The notes: a model not told the origin generated them from the letters alone. A DNA stretch of 64,000 nt from Methylocaldum sp002005105 (GCF_051027545.1 NZ_CP194902.1:4030001-4094000), one strand, 5' to 3'; positions 17,779 through 25,546 are shown, numbered from the stretch's first letter. Numbers and translations: made by a program.

Positions 17779-18675
17779 TTATGCCGGAGTCGGTTTCGAA
17801 GTCCGGCGGCCGATGGTAAATACGCCAACCAAGGCACTGCCGAACAGCCATACGGCAGCGGGAATCGGAACCGGCTGGACTGTCAATTGATAATTGCCGG
17901 CTACGCCGCCCAAGGCACCTATGATGATCGTGTATTCGCCCCCATAAGTGGTGTCGAGGTCGAATACCTGCGACAAGGTCTCGCCGACCGAGGATGCCAC
18001 GCCCCAACCGAGCAGGGTGAGATCGTCGGAGCCCAGCGGATTGTTTACCGGGGTCGGATCGGTAAAGAAGGTATCGTGCCTAGAAGCGCCGGCACCGGTA
18101 TCCCAGCCGCCATAAAGCGCGTAGCCGAGTTTGAGGTTGGCGCCGCCGTCGGCAAGGTCGTCCGCCAGAGTGATTTTGAATTGCGATACTCCGGCATCCA
18201 CGCAGCCCTGGGCGCTGCCGCCGCAGGACCAATGGATCAGGCCGAAGTCCGCTCCATGGCCCCAACCCTGTCCGCCGTTGTCGGGATCGGACCAGGAAAG
18301 GCCGCCGACCCGCAGCATTCGATCCGTGGGAAGGTCGGGATCGTTATTGTTGTTATAGTTGGCAATCTGCCGCTGCAGGCTGCTGCCGTTGGTGGATGTG
18401 GGCGTGCCGGTCTCGATGGTGCGGCCGGCCGCCGCCGCGCTGTGCATGCCCGCATACCACATGACGGGCAAACTCCCGGTATAGCCGACACCGCCGTTGG
18501 TCCAAACGCCGCTCGCGTCGGTGCCCGGCATTCCGTCGGCGCCGTTGATGCTGCCGCCGGTGCCGTCGCCGTAACCGGCGATGTTGAACGTGGCGTGCGC
18601 GTGAGCCTCGGGCGCAGCGACCAATGTTCCCCCGAGCATTCCCGCGAGGGCCAGTATTGTTGCCGTGGTTTTCAT
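17779..18675 (-). CDS. VPLPA/PEP-CTERM surface protein with predicted N-terminal His (paralog 1 of 3)
   Basis: 298 aa. The ATG at 18675 sits behind GAGGACG; an in-frame GTG seven codons upstream is less likely. The signal peptide ends ...APEAHA, so the mature protein probably begins HATFN (His27). The C-terminal sorting tail is VPIPAAVWLFGSALVGVFTIGRR (269-291). It is a diverged paralog of the next two genes. Shared anchors: His27; His78 in MWYAGMHSA; His140 in WGHGADFGL; His200 in GWDTGAGASRH; and GGEYTIIIGALGG near the end. No known domain is recognised. Four His shared by all three paralogs, one at the mature N-terminus, suggest metal (copper) binding as inference. Its leader holds a GEMM-like aptamer. 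Confidence 0.8.
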   Translation of the reverse strand: MKTTATILALAGMLGGTLVAAPEAHAHATFNIAGYGDGTGGSINGADGMPGTDASGVWTNGGVGYTGSLPVMWYAGMHSAAAAGRTIETGTPTSTNGSSLQRQIANYNNNNDPDLPTDRMLRVGGLSWSDPDNGGQGWGHGADFGLIHWSCGGSAQGCVDAGVSQFKITLADDLADGGANLKLGYALYGGWDTGAGASRHDTFFTDPTPVNNPLGSDDLTLLGWGVASSVGETLSQVFDLDTTYGGEYTIIIGALGGVAGNYQLTVQPVPIPAAVWLFGSALVGVFTIGRRTSKPTPA

Positions 18676-18780
18676 ACTATGATTCGTCCTCGTCACTGTT
18701 AGTGGTCGTCCAAAAGCTCGTTAACAGTGATGTCCGCGGCGCTTCACCGTACCCAATGGAGCTGCGCCGCGGTCCTCCCC

Positions 18781-18873
18781 ATCACACTAGGAGGCGGCTC
18801 GGCCGTCTCGAATACTCCATAGCATCGAGACCCGAAGCTTTCCGGCCCCGCCTCGCGGCGGGTGTGGCGATTC
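18781..18873 (-). promoter_or_regulatory. GEMM-type (cyclic dinucleotide) riboswitch aptamer, leader of paralog 1
   Basis: Read on the minus strand: a six-nt linker GCCACA, a 6-bp stem CCCGCC/GGCGGG capped by a GCGA tetraloop, a two-nt linker, CGGAAAGCT, then CGGGTCTCGA...TCGAGAC closing a hairpin, then GGCCGAGCCGCC. The closing P1 pairs ATC..CAC with GTGTGAT. This order and spacing match GEMM-I/Ib aptamers (Geobacter cGAMP/c-di-GMP type), including the tetraloop and the GGAAAGC receptor strand. The linker differs from the usual CAAA. The ATG is 106 bp downstream, leaving room for an expression platform. Which dinucleotide binds is undetermined. Confidence 0.78.
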
Positions 18874-19003
18874 GGACAGACCTAACGGCGGTCCATCCCG
18901 ACAAAGATCCCTCGGGCGATCCCTGCCAGCCGATTCCTTGCGAATCCGTGTGTATCGCGTCTTTTTATGAGCCCCCTAAGCGGCGGACCCGGCCTTTGCT
19001 GAA

Positions 19004-19018
19004 ACAATAAATATGCCA
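19004..19018 (-). promoter_or_regulatory. Sigma-54 -24/-12 promoter for paralog 1
   Basis: Minus-strand TGGCAT-N5-TTGT, close to the TGGCAC-N5-TTGC consensus with correct spacing. Transcription would start near 18993, giving a leader of about 318 nt that contains the GEMM aptamer. Confidence 0.6.
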
Positions 19019-19164
19019 CTAAATAATCATTGCTAATCAAACAGATAAATCGCATGCAAACGCCACCGACGTGGCAAATCACGCAGTCTCATGGGTGATT
19101 CCACACAAAAGTTCCCCGCTTAGAGCGCGGAAAGGAAGGCGTGTACATACGTCGAGGTCTTGTT

Positions 19165-20073
19165 TCAGGCGGGAACGGCCATGACGTTCTTGCGGCGCTG
19201 TCCCAGCGTGACCAAACTCGCGAGGGCGCTGCCGAACAGCCAAACCGCCGCGGGGACCGGAACCGGTGCGGTGCTGATATTCAAGCTGTACTCCGCGATG
19301 TTCTGACTCCAGTTCCCCACGCCGGCGCCGCCCAGGTAGATGGAATAAACCTGACCGGCCAGGGCCAGAAAGGTCAAACCGTCTACACCGTCGACGGTGC
19401 CATCGTGAGTCAAGTAGCTCAGTCCTACGGTGCCGAACGGGTTATCGGCTTCGTAAGGTTTCGCGGGTGTGCATCCGGGGCAGTTCCAGGAGCCGTGATG
19501 AGAGTAACTGCCAGTACCGGAGTCCATGCCGGTGAAGACGGTGATGCCAAAGTTCTGAATGTCGTAGCCGGTTCCCGTAACCACCACGGGATTCAGTGTT
19601 ACCCACATAGTTTCTTCGGCCTTGATCAAGCCAATATCGGTCTGATGTCTCCAGCCGGTCGGCCCGTTGGCTGTCGGAACTCCGCTGCCATTGACGCCTG
19701 CGTCCTGCCAGGCCCCGGCGCCGGTATCGATTTCCGCGGCGAAGCCGTAACGCGTTACCGCATCTGCTTTCGAGATTTCGAGCGTGTTGCCCGCCGAGTG
19801 AAGCTCGGCCGCCCAGTTCAGATGAGACGTACCGGCATAGCCGAAAGGCAGCGTGGTGGCACTGGCGGTTCCGACCCAACCCGGCGATACCGTCGGATAG
19901 GTCGGATTGCCTATACCCCCATAGTTCCAGCCGTCGGTGGCGGACAGCTCAGTGGTGGTGAAGGTGTTGTACATCGTATGCGCCTGGGCGCCGGAAACGG
20001 CGCCTACGGACAAGACGGTACCGGTGAGGGCCATGGCCACCGCTTTGGTCAGTTTGTTTTTGTTTTTGGACAT
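19165..20073 (-). CDS. VPLPA/PEP-CTERM surface protein with predicted N-terminal His (paralog 2 of 3)
   Basis: 302 aa. ATG preceded by CACGAGGT. The signal peptide ends SGAQA, so the mature protein starts His32 (HTMYNTF). The sorting tail is VPVPAAVWLFGSALASLVTLGQRRK (271-295). It is closely related to paralog 3: HTMYNT, GGI.NPTYPTVSPGWVGTAS, NWAAELH, DIGL, NFGITVFTGMD and YLTHD are shared. Conserved His: 32, 92 (ELH), 143 (WRHQTDIGL), 192/193 (SYSHHGS) and 223 (YLTHD). Two Cys (198, 201) form a CPGC not found in paralog 3. Exported and probably sorted by an exosortase that is not in this window. Function unknown; a metal (copper) site is inferred. Confidence 0.82.
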   Translation of the reverse strand: MSKNKNKLTKAVAMALTGTVLSVGAVSGAQAHTMYNTFTTTELSATDGWNYGGIGNPTYPTVSPGWVGTASATTLPFGYAGTSHLNWAAELHSAGNTLEISKADAVTRYGFAAEIDTGAGAWQDAGVNGSGVPTANGPTGWRHQTDIGLIKAEETMWVTLNPVVVTGTGYDIQNFGITVFTGMDSGTGSYSHHGSWNCPGCTPAKPYEADNPFGTVGLSYLTHDGTVDGVDGLTFLALAGQVYSIYLGGAGVGNWSQNIAEYSLNISTAPVPVPAAVWLFGSALASLVTLGQRRKNVMAVPA

Positions 20074-20176
20074 AGGAAATTACCTCGTGCTGTTCTATGG
20101 AGTTGGTCTTTGTTTTCACATAGGCAGCGATGTCCGCAGCGCTCCCGTCAAAAGCGGAAGGCGCTCCGATCTCCCC

Positions 20177-20267
20177 ATCACCGAGGGAGGCGGCCCGGCC
20201 GTCTTGGGATCAAATTCACAAGACCCGTGGCTTTCCGAACCCGCCTCGCGGCGGGAGTGGCAGGTGC
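20177..20267 (-). promoter_or_regulatory. GEMM-type (cyclic dinucleotide) riboswitch aptamer, leader of paralog 2
   Basis: Read on the minus strand: GCACC (P1), linker GCCACT, stem CCCGCC/GGCGGG with GCGA tetraloop, linker TT, CGGAAAGCC, ACGGGTCTTG...CAAGAC, GGCCGGGCCGCC, and the P1 partner GGTG. Segment lengths equal those of the copy at 18781-18873, and the P3 loops differ in sequence while keeping pairing, which argues for selection on structure. Downstream, complementary CCTCCC/GGGGAG and GAGCGCC/GGGAGCGCT segments could form the switching stems before the ATG at 20073. Confidence 0.8.
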
Positions 20268-20386
20268 AAAAGGGACTCCGCCCTGCTACGGTCTACGCTC
20301 CCCTTCCCCGGCAATGGTTTTCGGGTTTTCCGTAGCACAAAGCGCGTTCGAACCGGAATTCGGTCGAACCGGCCGATACCCCAAGA

Positions 20387-20401
20387 GCAATAAGCGCGCC
20401 T
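20387..20401 (-). promoter_or_regulatory. Probable sigma-54 -24/-12 promoter for paralog 2
   Basis: Minus-strand AGGCGC-N5-TTGC keeps the essential GG and GC dinucleotides at the right spacing but has two mismatches in the -24 half. The distance to the ATG (about 314 bp) is nearly the same as for paralog 1 (about 329 bp), which supports it. Confidence 0.45.
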
Positions 20402-20454
20402 GAGGTAAACCGTTGATATAGCATTTTCCGAATCGGTGTAAGGGATTCGGATAT

Positions 20455-20575
20455 GTAGGTCGGCAATCCCTTGCCGACGTATCGGCTCGGCGAAGGGCTT
20501 TGTCGGCAAGGGATTGCCGACCTACGTTCTTCCCTCCTGGAACGAATCCGTACACCGGGATGGAAAACGCTCTAT
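20455..20575. repeat. Family B repeat with shared tail module
   Basis: A GTAGGTCGGCAATCC palindrome, then TATCGGCTCGGCGAAGGGCT, then AAGGGATTGCCGACCTACG, and the tail TGGAACGAATCCGTACACC...GGAAAACGCTCTA. The same order occurs at 14901-15062, where a block of about 43 bp is inserted between GTCGG and AAGGG. Confidence 0.85.
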
Positions 20576-20817
20576 AACGCTATTTCCATGACGGAAACGA
20601 CGGAAGCTGCTGGATATCCCGCATTTTTATTACGGGTATTCCAGCATGTGGCGACCCAAATCATCCGGAGGGTCAGTCAGCCAGCTCTTTCACTACACCG
20701 TTTCAAAGCGGCGATCGGCTGAGGCCGAGGCGATGAAACGGCCGGATATCGCCGACACCGGCGCATGCCACATGGTGCGCCCAGCCTCGAAGGCAAGCTC
20801 GACCGCCTTGTCCCGCA
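20576..20817. other. 3' intergenic region of paralog 3 with imperfect hairpin
   Basis: Arms GCTGGATATCCCG (20609-20621) and CGGGTATTCCAGC (20633-20645) pair at 11 of 13 positions around an AT-rich loop. It lies downstream of the minus-strand paralog 3, so it could act in termination or 3'-end stability. There is no clear T-tract after it. No gene is seen. Confidence 0.45.
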
Positions 20818-21678
20818 TCATGCGGCGACGGCCTTGTGTCTGTGCCGCCCGACGAATCCCATCCCGGCCAAAGCACTGCCGAACAGCCAAATGGCGGCCG
20901 GTATCGGAACCGGAGAAGACGTGATGTTCAAGACGTAAAGATCCTTGTTTTGATTCCAATTGGCTCCGCCGCTACCGCCCAGATAAATGGAATAAATCTG
21001 ACCGGCCTCCGCCAGGAAGGTCAGACCGTTGACCCCGTCGACGGTTGAATCGTGGGTCAAATAAGTTACGCCGGTGGTGCCGAACGGATCGCTCGCGGTG
21101 AAATCTAAGCCTTGAATCGGGCTATTCCATGCCTGATGGTTCTCATAGCCGGTACCGGTGTCCATACCGGTAAATACCGTAATCCCGAAGTTGGCAATTT
21201 CCGAATTGACGGCGGAGAGATTCAGCGTGACATAAGCATCGCTGTGCGACATCAACAACCCGATATCGGTGGTGTGCGACCAGCCCTGAGGGGTTGCTCC
21301 CGCGTCGAGCCAGGCGCCTCTAGCTGTATCGATATCCGCTGCAACGCCATATCTCGCTTGCGCATCTGCCCTGGAAATTTCCAGCGAATCACCCGCGTTA
21401 TGGAGTTCGGCCGCCCAGTTCAACGCCGAAGAACCGGTGTAACCGAACGGCAGCGTCGTCGGGCTAGCGGTTCCGACCCAACCCGGCGATACCGTCGGAT
21501 AGGTCGGATTGTTTATACCGCCATAGACCCAGCCGTCGGTTCCCCCATCGGTAGCGGGCGTTCCGGCGTTGTAGGTGTTGTACATCGTGTGTGCCGATGC
21601 CTCGGCAACAACCCCTAAAGAAAGGGCCGAGCCGGCAACCGCCATTGCGATCGCCCTGGCCAATCTGGTTTGTTTCAT
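20818..21678 (-). CDS. VPLPA/PEP-CTERM surface protein with predicted N-terminal His (paralog 3 of 3)
   Basis: 286 aa. ATG at 21678 behind CAGGGA; a longer reading to 21780 would precede the signal peptide with 34 non-signal residues. Signal peptide MKQTRLARAIAMAVAGSALS...EASA, mature start His30 (HTMYNTY). Sorting tail VPIPAAIWLFGSALAGMGF followed by basic GRHRHK. Conserved His with its sisters: 30, 93 (ELH), 135 (WSHTTDIGL) and 181 (YENHQAW); His209 (YLTHD) is shared only with paralog 2. There is a strong sigma-54 site upstream but no GEMM aptamer in its leader; a family A repeat occupies that leader instead. Function unknown. Confidence 0.82.
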   Translation of the reverse strand: MKQTRLARAIAMAVAGSALSLGVVAEASAHTMYNTYNAGTPATDGGTDGWVYGGINNPTYPTVSPGWVGTASPTTLPFGYTGSSALNWAAELHNAGDSLEISRADAQARYGVAADIDTARGAWLDAGATPQGWSHTTDIGLLMSHSDAYVTLNLSAVNSEIANFGITVFTGMDTGTGYENHQAWNSPIQGLDFTASDPFGTTGVTYLTHDSTVDGVNGLTFLAEAGQIYSIYLGGSGGANWNQNKDLYVLNITSSPVPIPAAIWLFGSALAGMGFVGRHRHKAVAA

Positions 21679-21770
21679 ATGAATCCCTGCAAGTTGGAAG
21701 TTGAGATACCACGCCGTTAACCCGCATTGCTCATACCCCTTCGCTTCAGCCGTTCGCGCCGCAAAACGGT

Positions 21771-21864
21771 GTAATTCCAAATCCCTTCCAATCCGGAATT
21801 GATTTTCGAAGGGTGGCCGTAACCTACCCTACGCAACGTTCATTCGCATGCCGAATGGAGTAAG
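21771..21864 (-). repeat. Dispersed intergenic repeat, family A, inverted copy
   Basis: Read on the minus strand: TTCCATTCGGCATGCGAATG at one end and AATTCCGGATTGGAAGGG..TTTGGAATTAC at the other, with an inner GTAGGGTAGG/CCACCC palindrome. It lies between the sigma-54 site and the start of paralog 3, so it would be transcribed in its leader. It faces the copy at 22136-22345. Confidence 0.75.
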
Positions 21865-21893
21865 AAGTGCAAGCTAAGCGCAACCGATACTTA

Positions 21894-21908
21894 ACAAGTG
21901 TCGTGCCA
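21894..21908 (-). promoter_or_regulatory. Sigma-54 -24/-12 promoter for paralog 3
   Basis: Minus-strand TGGCACG-ACAC-TTGTT, matching the consensus TGGCACG-N4-TTG(C/T) at every conserved position. Predicted transcription start is near 21882, about 204 nt before the ATG at 21678. Confidence 0.7.
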
Positions 21909-22063
21909 GTGTCCAAATCGAGGCACTACGGTGCTTCCAAGGCTTTACAAATAGGCCGGAATCCGGGAAATGAGGTATATGCCCCAGCATTCAGCGGCAT
22001 ATCGCGCATGAGGAGGAAGTCGGGCGAGGGGGGAGCCGATTGCAATGATGCGGCCTCGTTACG

Positions 22064-22131
22064 TCGGGAATCCTTTCCCGACGTAACGGGTTGACAGCCA
22101 AGCGAAGTCGGCAAAGGATTGCCGACCCACG
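22064..22131. repeat. Family B palindrome pair
   Basis: CGTCGGGAATCCTTTCCCGACG followed 25 bp later by GTCGGCAAAGGATTGCCGAC. Same word family as 14.6-15.0, 20.46, 28.8-29.2 and 35.04 kb. Confidence 0.7.
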
Positions 22132-22135
22132 AATA

Positions 22136-22345
22136 ATTCCATTCGGCATGCGAATGAACATTCATCGTAGGATGGGTAGAGCGAAGCGAAACCCATCGAT
22201 GGTGGGATAGCCCCTCGGCTCAGCGTAACCCACCGACCCTTCGACTTGGCTCAGGACAGGTCCGAGGCCGCTCGGTGGGTTACGGCCTTGCGGCCTCACC
22301 CACCCTACGAAAATCAATTCCGGATTGAACGCGATTTGGAATAAG
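22136..22345 (+). repeat. Dispersed intergenic repeat, family A, long copy
   Basis: The same conserved ends as 24-128. The interior carries two nested palindromes (GGATGGGT..ACCCATC and GGTGGGTTACGG..). Its right end overlaps the last 32 bp of apbE and supplies that gene's final codons and stop, so the unit probably arrived after the gene and rewrote its C-terminus. Confidence 0.75.
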
Positions 22346-23261
22346 CTGCCGATTCCGCCAGAGAGCCGCCCACGTTGCCCTCGACGTCGATCCAGAGATG
22401 CGGCAAGCCCATGGCGTCCAGCCAGGCCGGACCGTTTTCCTCCTTGAGCATGGCGATGGTCGAAGCGCTGCCGGCGACCACGCAGAAGTCCCCCACCACG
22501 CTGACGGCGGCGAGATGGCGTACCGGCCAGCCGCTTTTGGGATTCAGCACATGACCGTATCGGATACCGTCCACGACGATGCAGCGTTCGTAGTCCCCGC
22601 TGCTCGCGACCGCGCCTTCGCGCAACGCCAGGGTCTTGATCATCGAGCCTTTTTGGCGCGGGTGAGAAATTCCGACTCGCCACGGACTACCATCCGCCCG
22701 CGAGCCGATCAACTTGATGTCGCCGCCCAGATTGATCACGCCGTGTCGAACGCCCGCGTCCCGGCACAGCGCCGCGGCCCTGTCGACGGCATACTCCTTG
22801 ACGATGCCACCGAAATCGAGCTCCATGCCGGCTACCGGAAATTCGAGCACCGGCGGTTCCCACCTCAGCTTGTGCCAGCCGACCTGCTCGAGCAGACCGC
22901 GCACTTGCGCGTCGTCCGGCAGTTTGCCTTGTTCGAAGCGCCAGGCACGCCGCAAAATGCCGGAGGTGATGTCGAAAAGCCCGTCGCTCTGTTCGTAACA
23001 GGTCGCCGCATAATTCAGCAAACCCGCCGTTTCGTCATCCACCGCAACCTGGCCACCCTCGGCGGCGACCCTGTTGATGGCGGACAGCAGGCTGTCGTTG
23101 CGATAGCGCGAATAGCGCGCCTCCAGGCGGCGCACATCGGCAATGGCCAGCTCCGAAATCCGTCTTGCCTCTGCACGAGTCTCGGCAAAAAGCTGGATTT
23201 CGCATGGCGTACCCATTGCCTTGAAGGCGAAACGGAAATACTCGAGACCGTAAGAATTCAA
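22314..23261 (-). CDS. apbE: FAD:protein FMN transferase (ApbE family)
   Basis: 315 aa. Members attach FMN covalently to Ser/Thr of exported redox proteins. Recognisable parts: FKAMGTPCEI near the N-terminus, DFGGIVKEYAVDRAA (149-163), HGVINLGGDIKLIG (173-186) and YGHVLNPKSGWPV (235-247). The usual metal-binding D-A-x-x-T near the end reads AGSAST (263-268), so Asp is Gly. No export signal is visible. The start is TTG at 23261 because the conserved FRFxFKAMGT block begins before the first ATG; its ribosome site is poor and the start is uncertain. It belongs functionally with DUF3570/DUF4266/thioredoxin upstream. The target protein is not obvious. Confidence 0.85.
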   Translation of the reverse strand: MNSYGLEYFRFAFKAMGTPCEIQLFAETRAEARRISELAIADVRRLEARYSRYRNDSLLSAINRVAAEGGQVAVDDETAGLLNYAATCYEQSDGLFDITSGILRRAWRFEQGKLPDDAQVRGLLEQVGWHKLRWEPPVLEFPVAGMELDFGGIVKEYAVDRAAALCRDAGVRHGVINLGGDIKLIGSRADGSPWRVGISHPRQKGSMIKTLALREGAVASSGDYERCIVVDGIRYGHVLNPKSGWPVRHLAAVSVVGDFCVVAGSASTIAMLKEENGPAWLDAMGLPHLWIDVEGNVGGSLAESAAYSKSRSIRN

Positions 23262-23338
23262 GACTGTTCTAAAGGTAATTCGTCGTCCGTCGAGCGCCGG
23301 GAACGGCGGGCGCCTTATCCCGGCCTGCCCGGCACAAT

Positions 23339-23418
23339 ATAGGATGGGCCAAGCGAAGCGGGCCCATCTCGGTCGGGAACGATGGGCACGGCCTATCGGC
23401 CGTTGCCCATCCTACAAT
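23339..23418. repeat. Inverted repeat related to family A core
   Basis: AGGATGGGCCAAGCGAAGCG...GCCCATC followed by GATGGGCACGG...CCGTTGCCCATCCTAC, so two nested palindromes. The outer family A ends are missing. Confidence 0.6.
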
Positions 23419-23526
23419 TAGCTATGGCCCGCTCCCACCGGCCGGAAACCACCCCGGCCCGTCAAAACGTATAGGCCGGGAACTAAACGCGCCTGGGGAT
23501 ACTCGTCACCGACTTTTGGACTCTTC

Positions 23527-23902
23527 TTGATGACTTGGATGCCCCAAACGGTTTTGCCAAAAAATTGCGATGCAATCGCCTGGACATTCATCCGATCCGC
23601 GACAGGTACGCCACTCAGAAGCACGCGAAGATCAAGGCGTGGGTTGCCGCGCACCCACGATGGAAGATGCATTTCATCCCAACGACGCCAGTTGGCTCAA
23701 CCCAGTCGAGCGCTTCTTCGCCCACCCCACCGAGAAGGCCTTCCCTCGCCGCTCCTTCACCAGAGTCAAAGACGCTGGTGAGCAAGATCGACCACTTCAT
23801 CTCCCATTAAAACCAATCGTCCCGCCTGTTCGCATGGACCGCCCCGGCGGATTCCAGCCTGGCAAAAACTTCAACGACTATGCCGGCAAACTAATCGGAT
23901 AG
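23527..23902 (+). pseudogene. IS630-family transposase fragment, frameshifted
   Basis: Only the C-terminal third of a DDE transposase remains. In one frame: RDRYATQKHAKIKAWVAAHP and RWKMHFIPT. The reading then continues in another frame as DASWLNPVERFFAHPTEKAF and, after a further slip, a degraded tail. Typical IS630 sequence has NYATHKHxxVKxWLAxHPRW..FTPTSASWLNxVExFF in one frame, so at least one frameshift separates the halves. No inverted repeat ends were found. It lies between apbE and the DUF3570 operon, marking a rearranged stretch. Confidence 0.75.
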
Positions 23903-23975
23903 GACACTCGTTGCGGTTTCAATACGCTGCTGCCGGCGGGATGCCGGCAGCACGTCGAATGACCGAACCGAACGG

Positions 23976-25118
23976 CTATTGGACATTGAGTTTGACGGTT
24001 ATTCCGTCATTCACGGCTTGCCAGCTCAAACCGGAAGGCAGTGCCGGCAAATCGAGCCGGCTTTCGATAGGGACGCCAAAATCGGTTACTGAGTTCGCGC
24101 TGAGGAGAGTGAAACTGTCTCCGGCTTTCGGGACGAATCCATCCCGCAGACTGACATTGATCTTAACATTGCCTAATATGAATTCGCCCTCAACATGAAG
24201 TTGATCGTGGGCTGGATAAAGACCGCCGAGTTCGATCGTGATTGTGCCCCGTGAGAAATCAACGTACCCATTGTGGGACTCAGGTATCAGCGTCAATGTC
24301 CCGAAAGGCGACCCGGTCGTACCGGGAGAGACGTTTAATCGTGCCGAGGAGTTAATACTGGGCATGTTCAAGATCGTCCCGGTTCCGCTTAGCGTTCCGC
24401 CCTGCAGAGTGATTTTATGCGCCCCGAAGATGCCGTCGACGATCGTCTCGCCCTTGGTTTGGCGGTATTCGGTCCACGTATCACCTCCTGCTTGAGCAGC
24501 CCCAAAATCACAGGTTGAGCCTTTTTTGACCTCAAATACCCCTTCATTGATGAGAACTGCTCTCTCATAATTCAAACAAATATTGGAAACGTTATCCCTA
24601 TCCAGGATGAATGTGCCGGTATTTTTGATGGTTCCTCTGAGAACACCGGCGGTAAAGCCTCCAGGGTAAACTCTATGACCTAACGCTCCGATTACGCTCA
24701 TGCGGCCGGCATTTTCAAAGTACGCGTTGTTGTTATACATATCCATATAACCGCTAAGGATGATGTTCCCGCCCGCCTGGTTAATGATTTTGTCACCGGT
24801 GATAGAAAGGGCACCATCGGCGAAGATGTTTCCTGAGTTACTAAGAATTCCTTGCACATAAATATTGCCGCCGGAACTGCCGTTTTTCAGTGCGTTAACT
24901 TGGCCTTGATTGATCAAGGTGCCGCGAATTGAAATACTCGCGCCGGCTGGATGTATGCTAGTGGGGCCAATAGATAAGGTATCCTGTGGATTCACAGTAA
25001 GTGATTGGCCGACAGGTATGGACTCAGGGTTTTCAATCAGGTCGGCGGTAGCCGTCACGCACAGGCTGATCAACGTAATAAATGAAAATGGCAACAGTTG
25101 TGTTCGAAGTATGTGCAC
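23976..25118 (-). CDS. Secreted beta-helix repeat protein (autotransporter passenger-like)
   Basis: 380 aa, GTG start with AGGAA eight bases upstream. A signal peptide (about residues 1-25) is followed by many short beta-strand turns rich in G, N and T (GTLINQGQVNAL, GILSNSGNIFADG, GRMSVIGALG, GTIKNTGTFIL), as in pectin-lyase-like passenger domains. The last ~90 residues (TITIELGG, DQLHVEGEFILGNVKINVSL, GDSFTLLSANSVTDFG, LPSGLSWQAVNDGITVKLNV) resemble the cap that follows autotransporter-type repeats. There is no outer membrane barrel and no sorting tail, so the secretion route is unclear. It is probably a surface or matrix protein. Confidence 0.75.
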   Translation of the reverse strand: MHILRTQLLPFSFITLISLCVTATADLIENPESIPVGQSLTVNPQDTLSIGPTSIHPAGASISIRGTLINQGQVNALKNGSSGGNIYVQGILSNSGNIFADGALSITGDKIINQAGGNIILSGYMDMYNNNAYFENAGRMSVIGALGHRVYPGGFTAGVLRGTIKNTGTFILDRDNVSNICLNYERAVLINEGVFEVKKGSTCDFGAAQAGGDTWTEYRQTKGETIVDGIFGAHKITLQGGTLSGTGTILNMPSINSSARLNVSPGTTGSPFGTLTLIPESHNGYVDFSRGTITIELGGLYPAHDQLHVEGEFILGNVKINVSLRDGFVPKAGDSFTLLSANSVTDFGVPIESRLDLPALPSGLSWQAVNDGITVKLNVQ

Positions 25119-25546
25119 TGTTCGGGTTCCTAGTGTATTTGGTTAACAAAATCGCCACATGATAGGCAAGGGGTCGATATTCTTGCCTTAACTCATAACC
25201 ATTGATAGACCTTGTAATGGCGTTGCGTATTGAGCAACGTTTGCGCCAGATTTCGTCGCCGGCGCACTATTCCAGTGGTAGCGGTTATTTGCCTCGTATG
25301 GAGAGGATTTCTGCAATAGCCGCAAGTCTGGAGTTAAGGCAAAGGCCGTAGGAACTGGGGCATTTGCCCTAAGGATACAAAGGGGAGGCATCCATTTTCA
25401 GCGCTATGCGATAGGCCAAAAATCTCTTTGAAACTCTACTGTCAAATGACATCAGGAATCCGGCTAGTAAAACGCTCGAGCTATCGGCCAGTCCTTGCCG
25501 ACAACTTTCCATACACACCATTCAATCCCGAAACCAACCCGGCCCA
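25119..25546. other. Intergenic stretch without supported gene
   Basis: 428 bp between two minus-strand genes. A 67-codon open frame at 25188-25391 has no recognisable features. No clear promoter or hairpin with a T-tract was found. Confidence 0.5.

Noticed and set aside
21679..21882. A third GEMM aptamer in the leader of paralog 3
   Set aside because: No GCGA-capped stem with GGAAAGC and no GGGTCT..AGAC pair was found; the stretch is mostly a family A repeat.
23976..25118. Full autotransporter
   Set aside because: Passenger-like repeats are present but there is no C-terminal barrel or terminal Phe strand.
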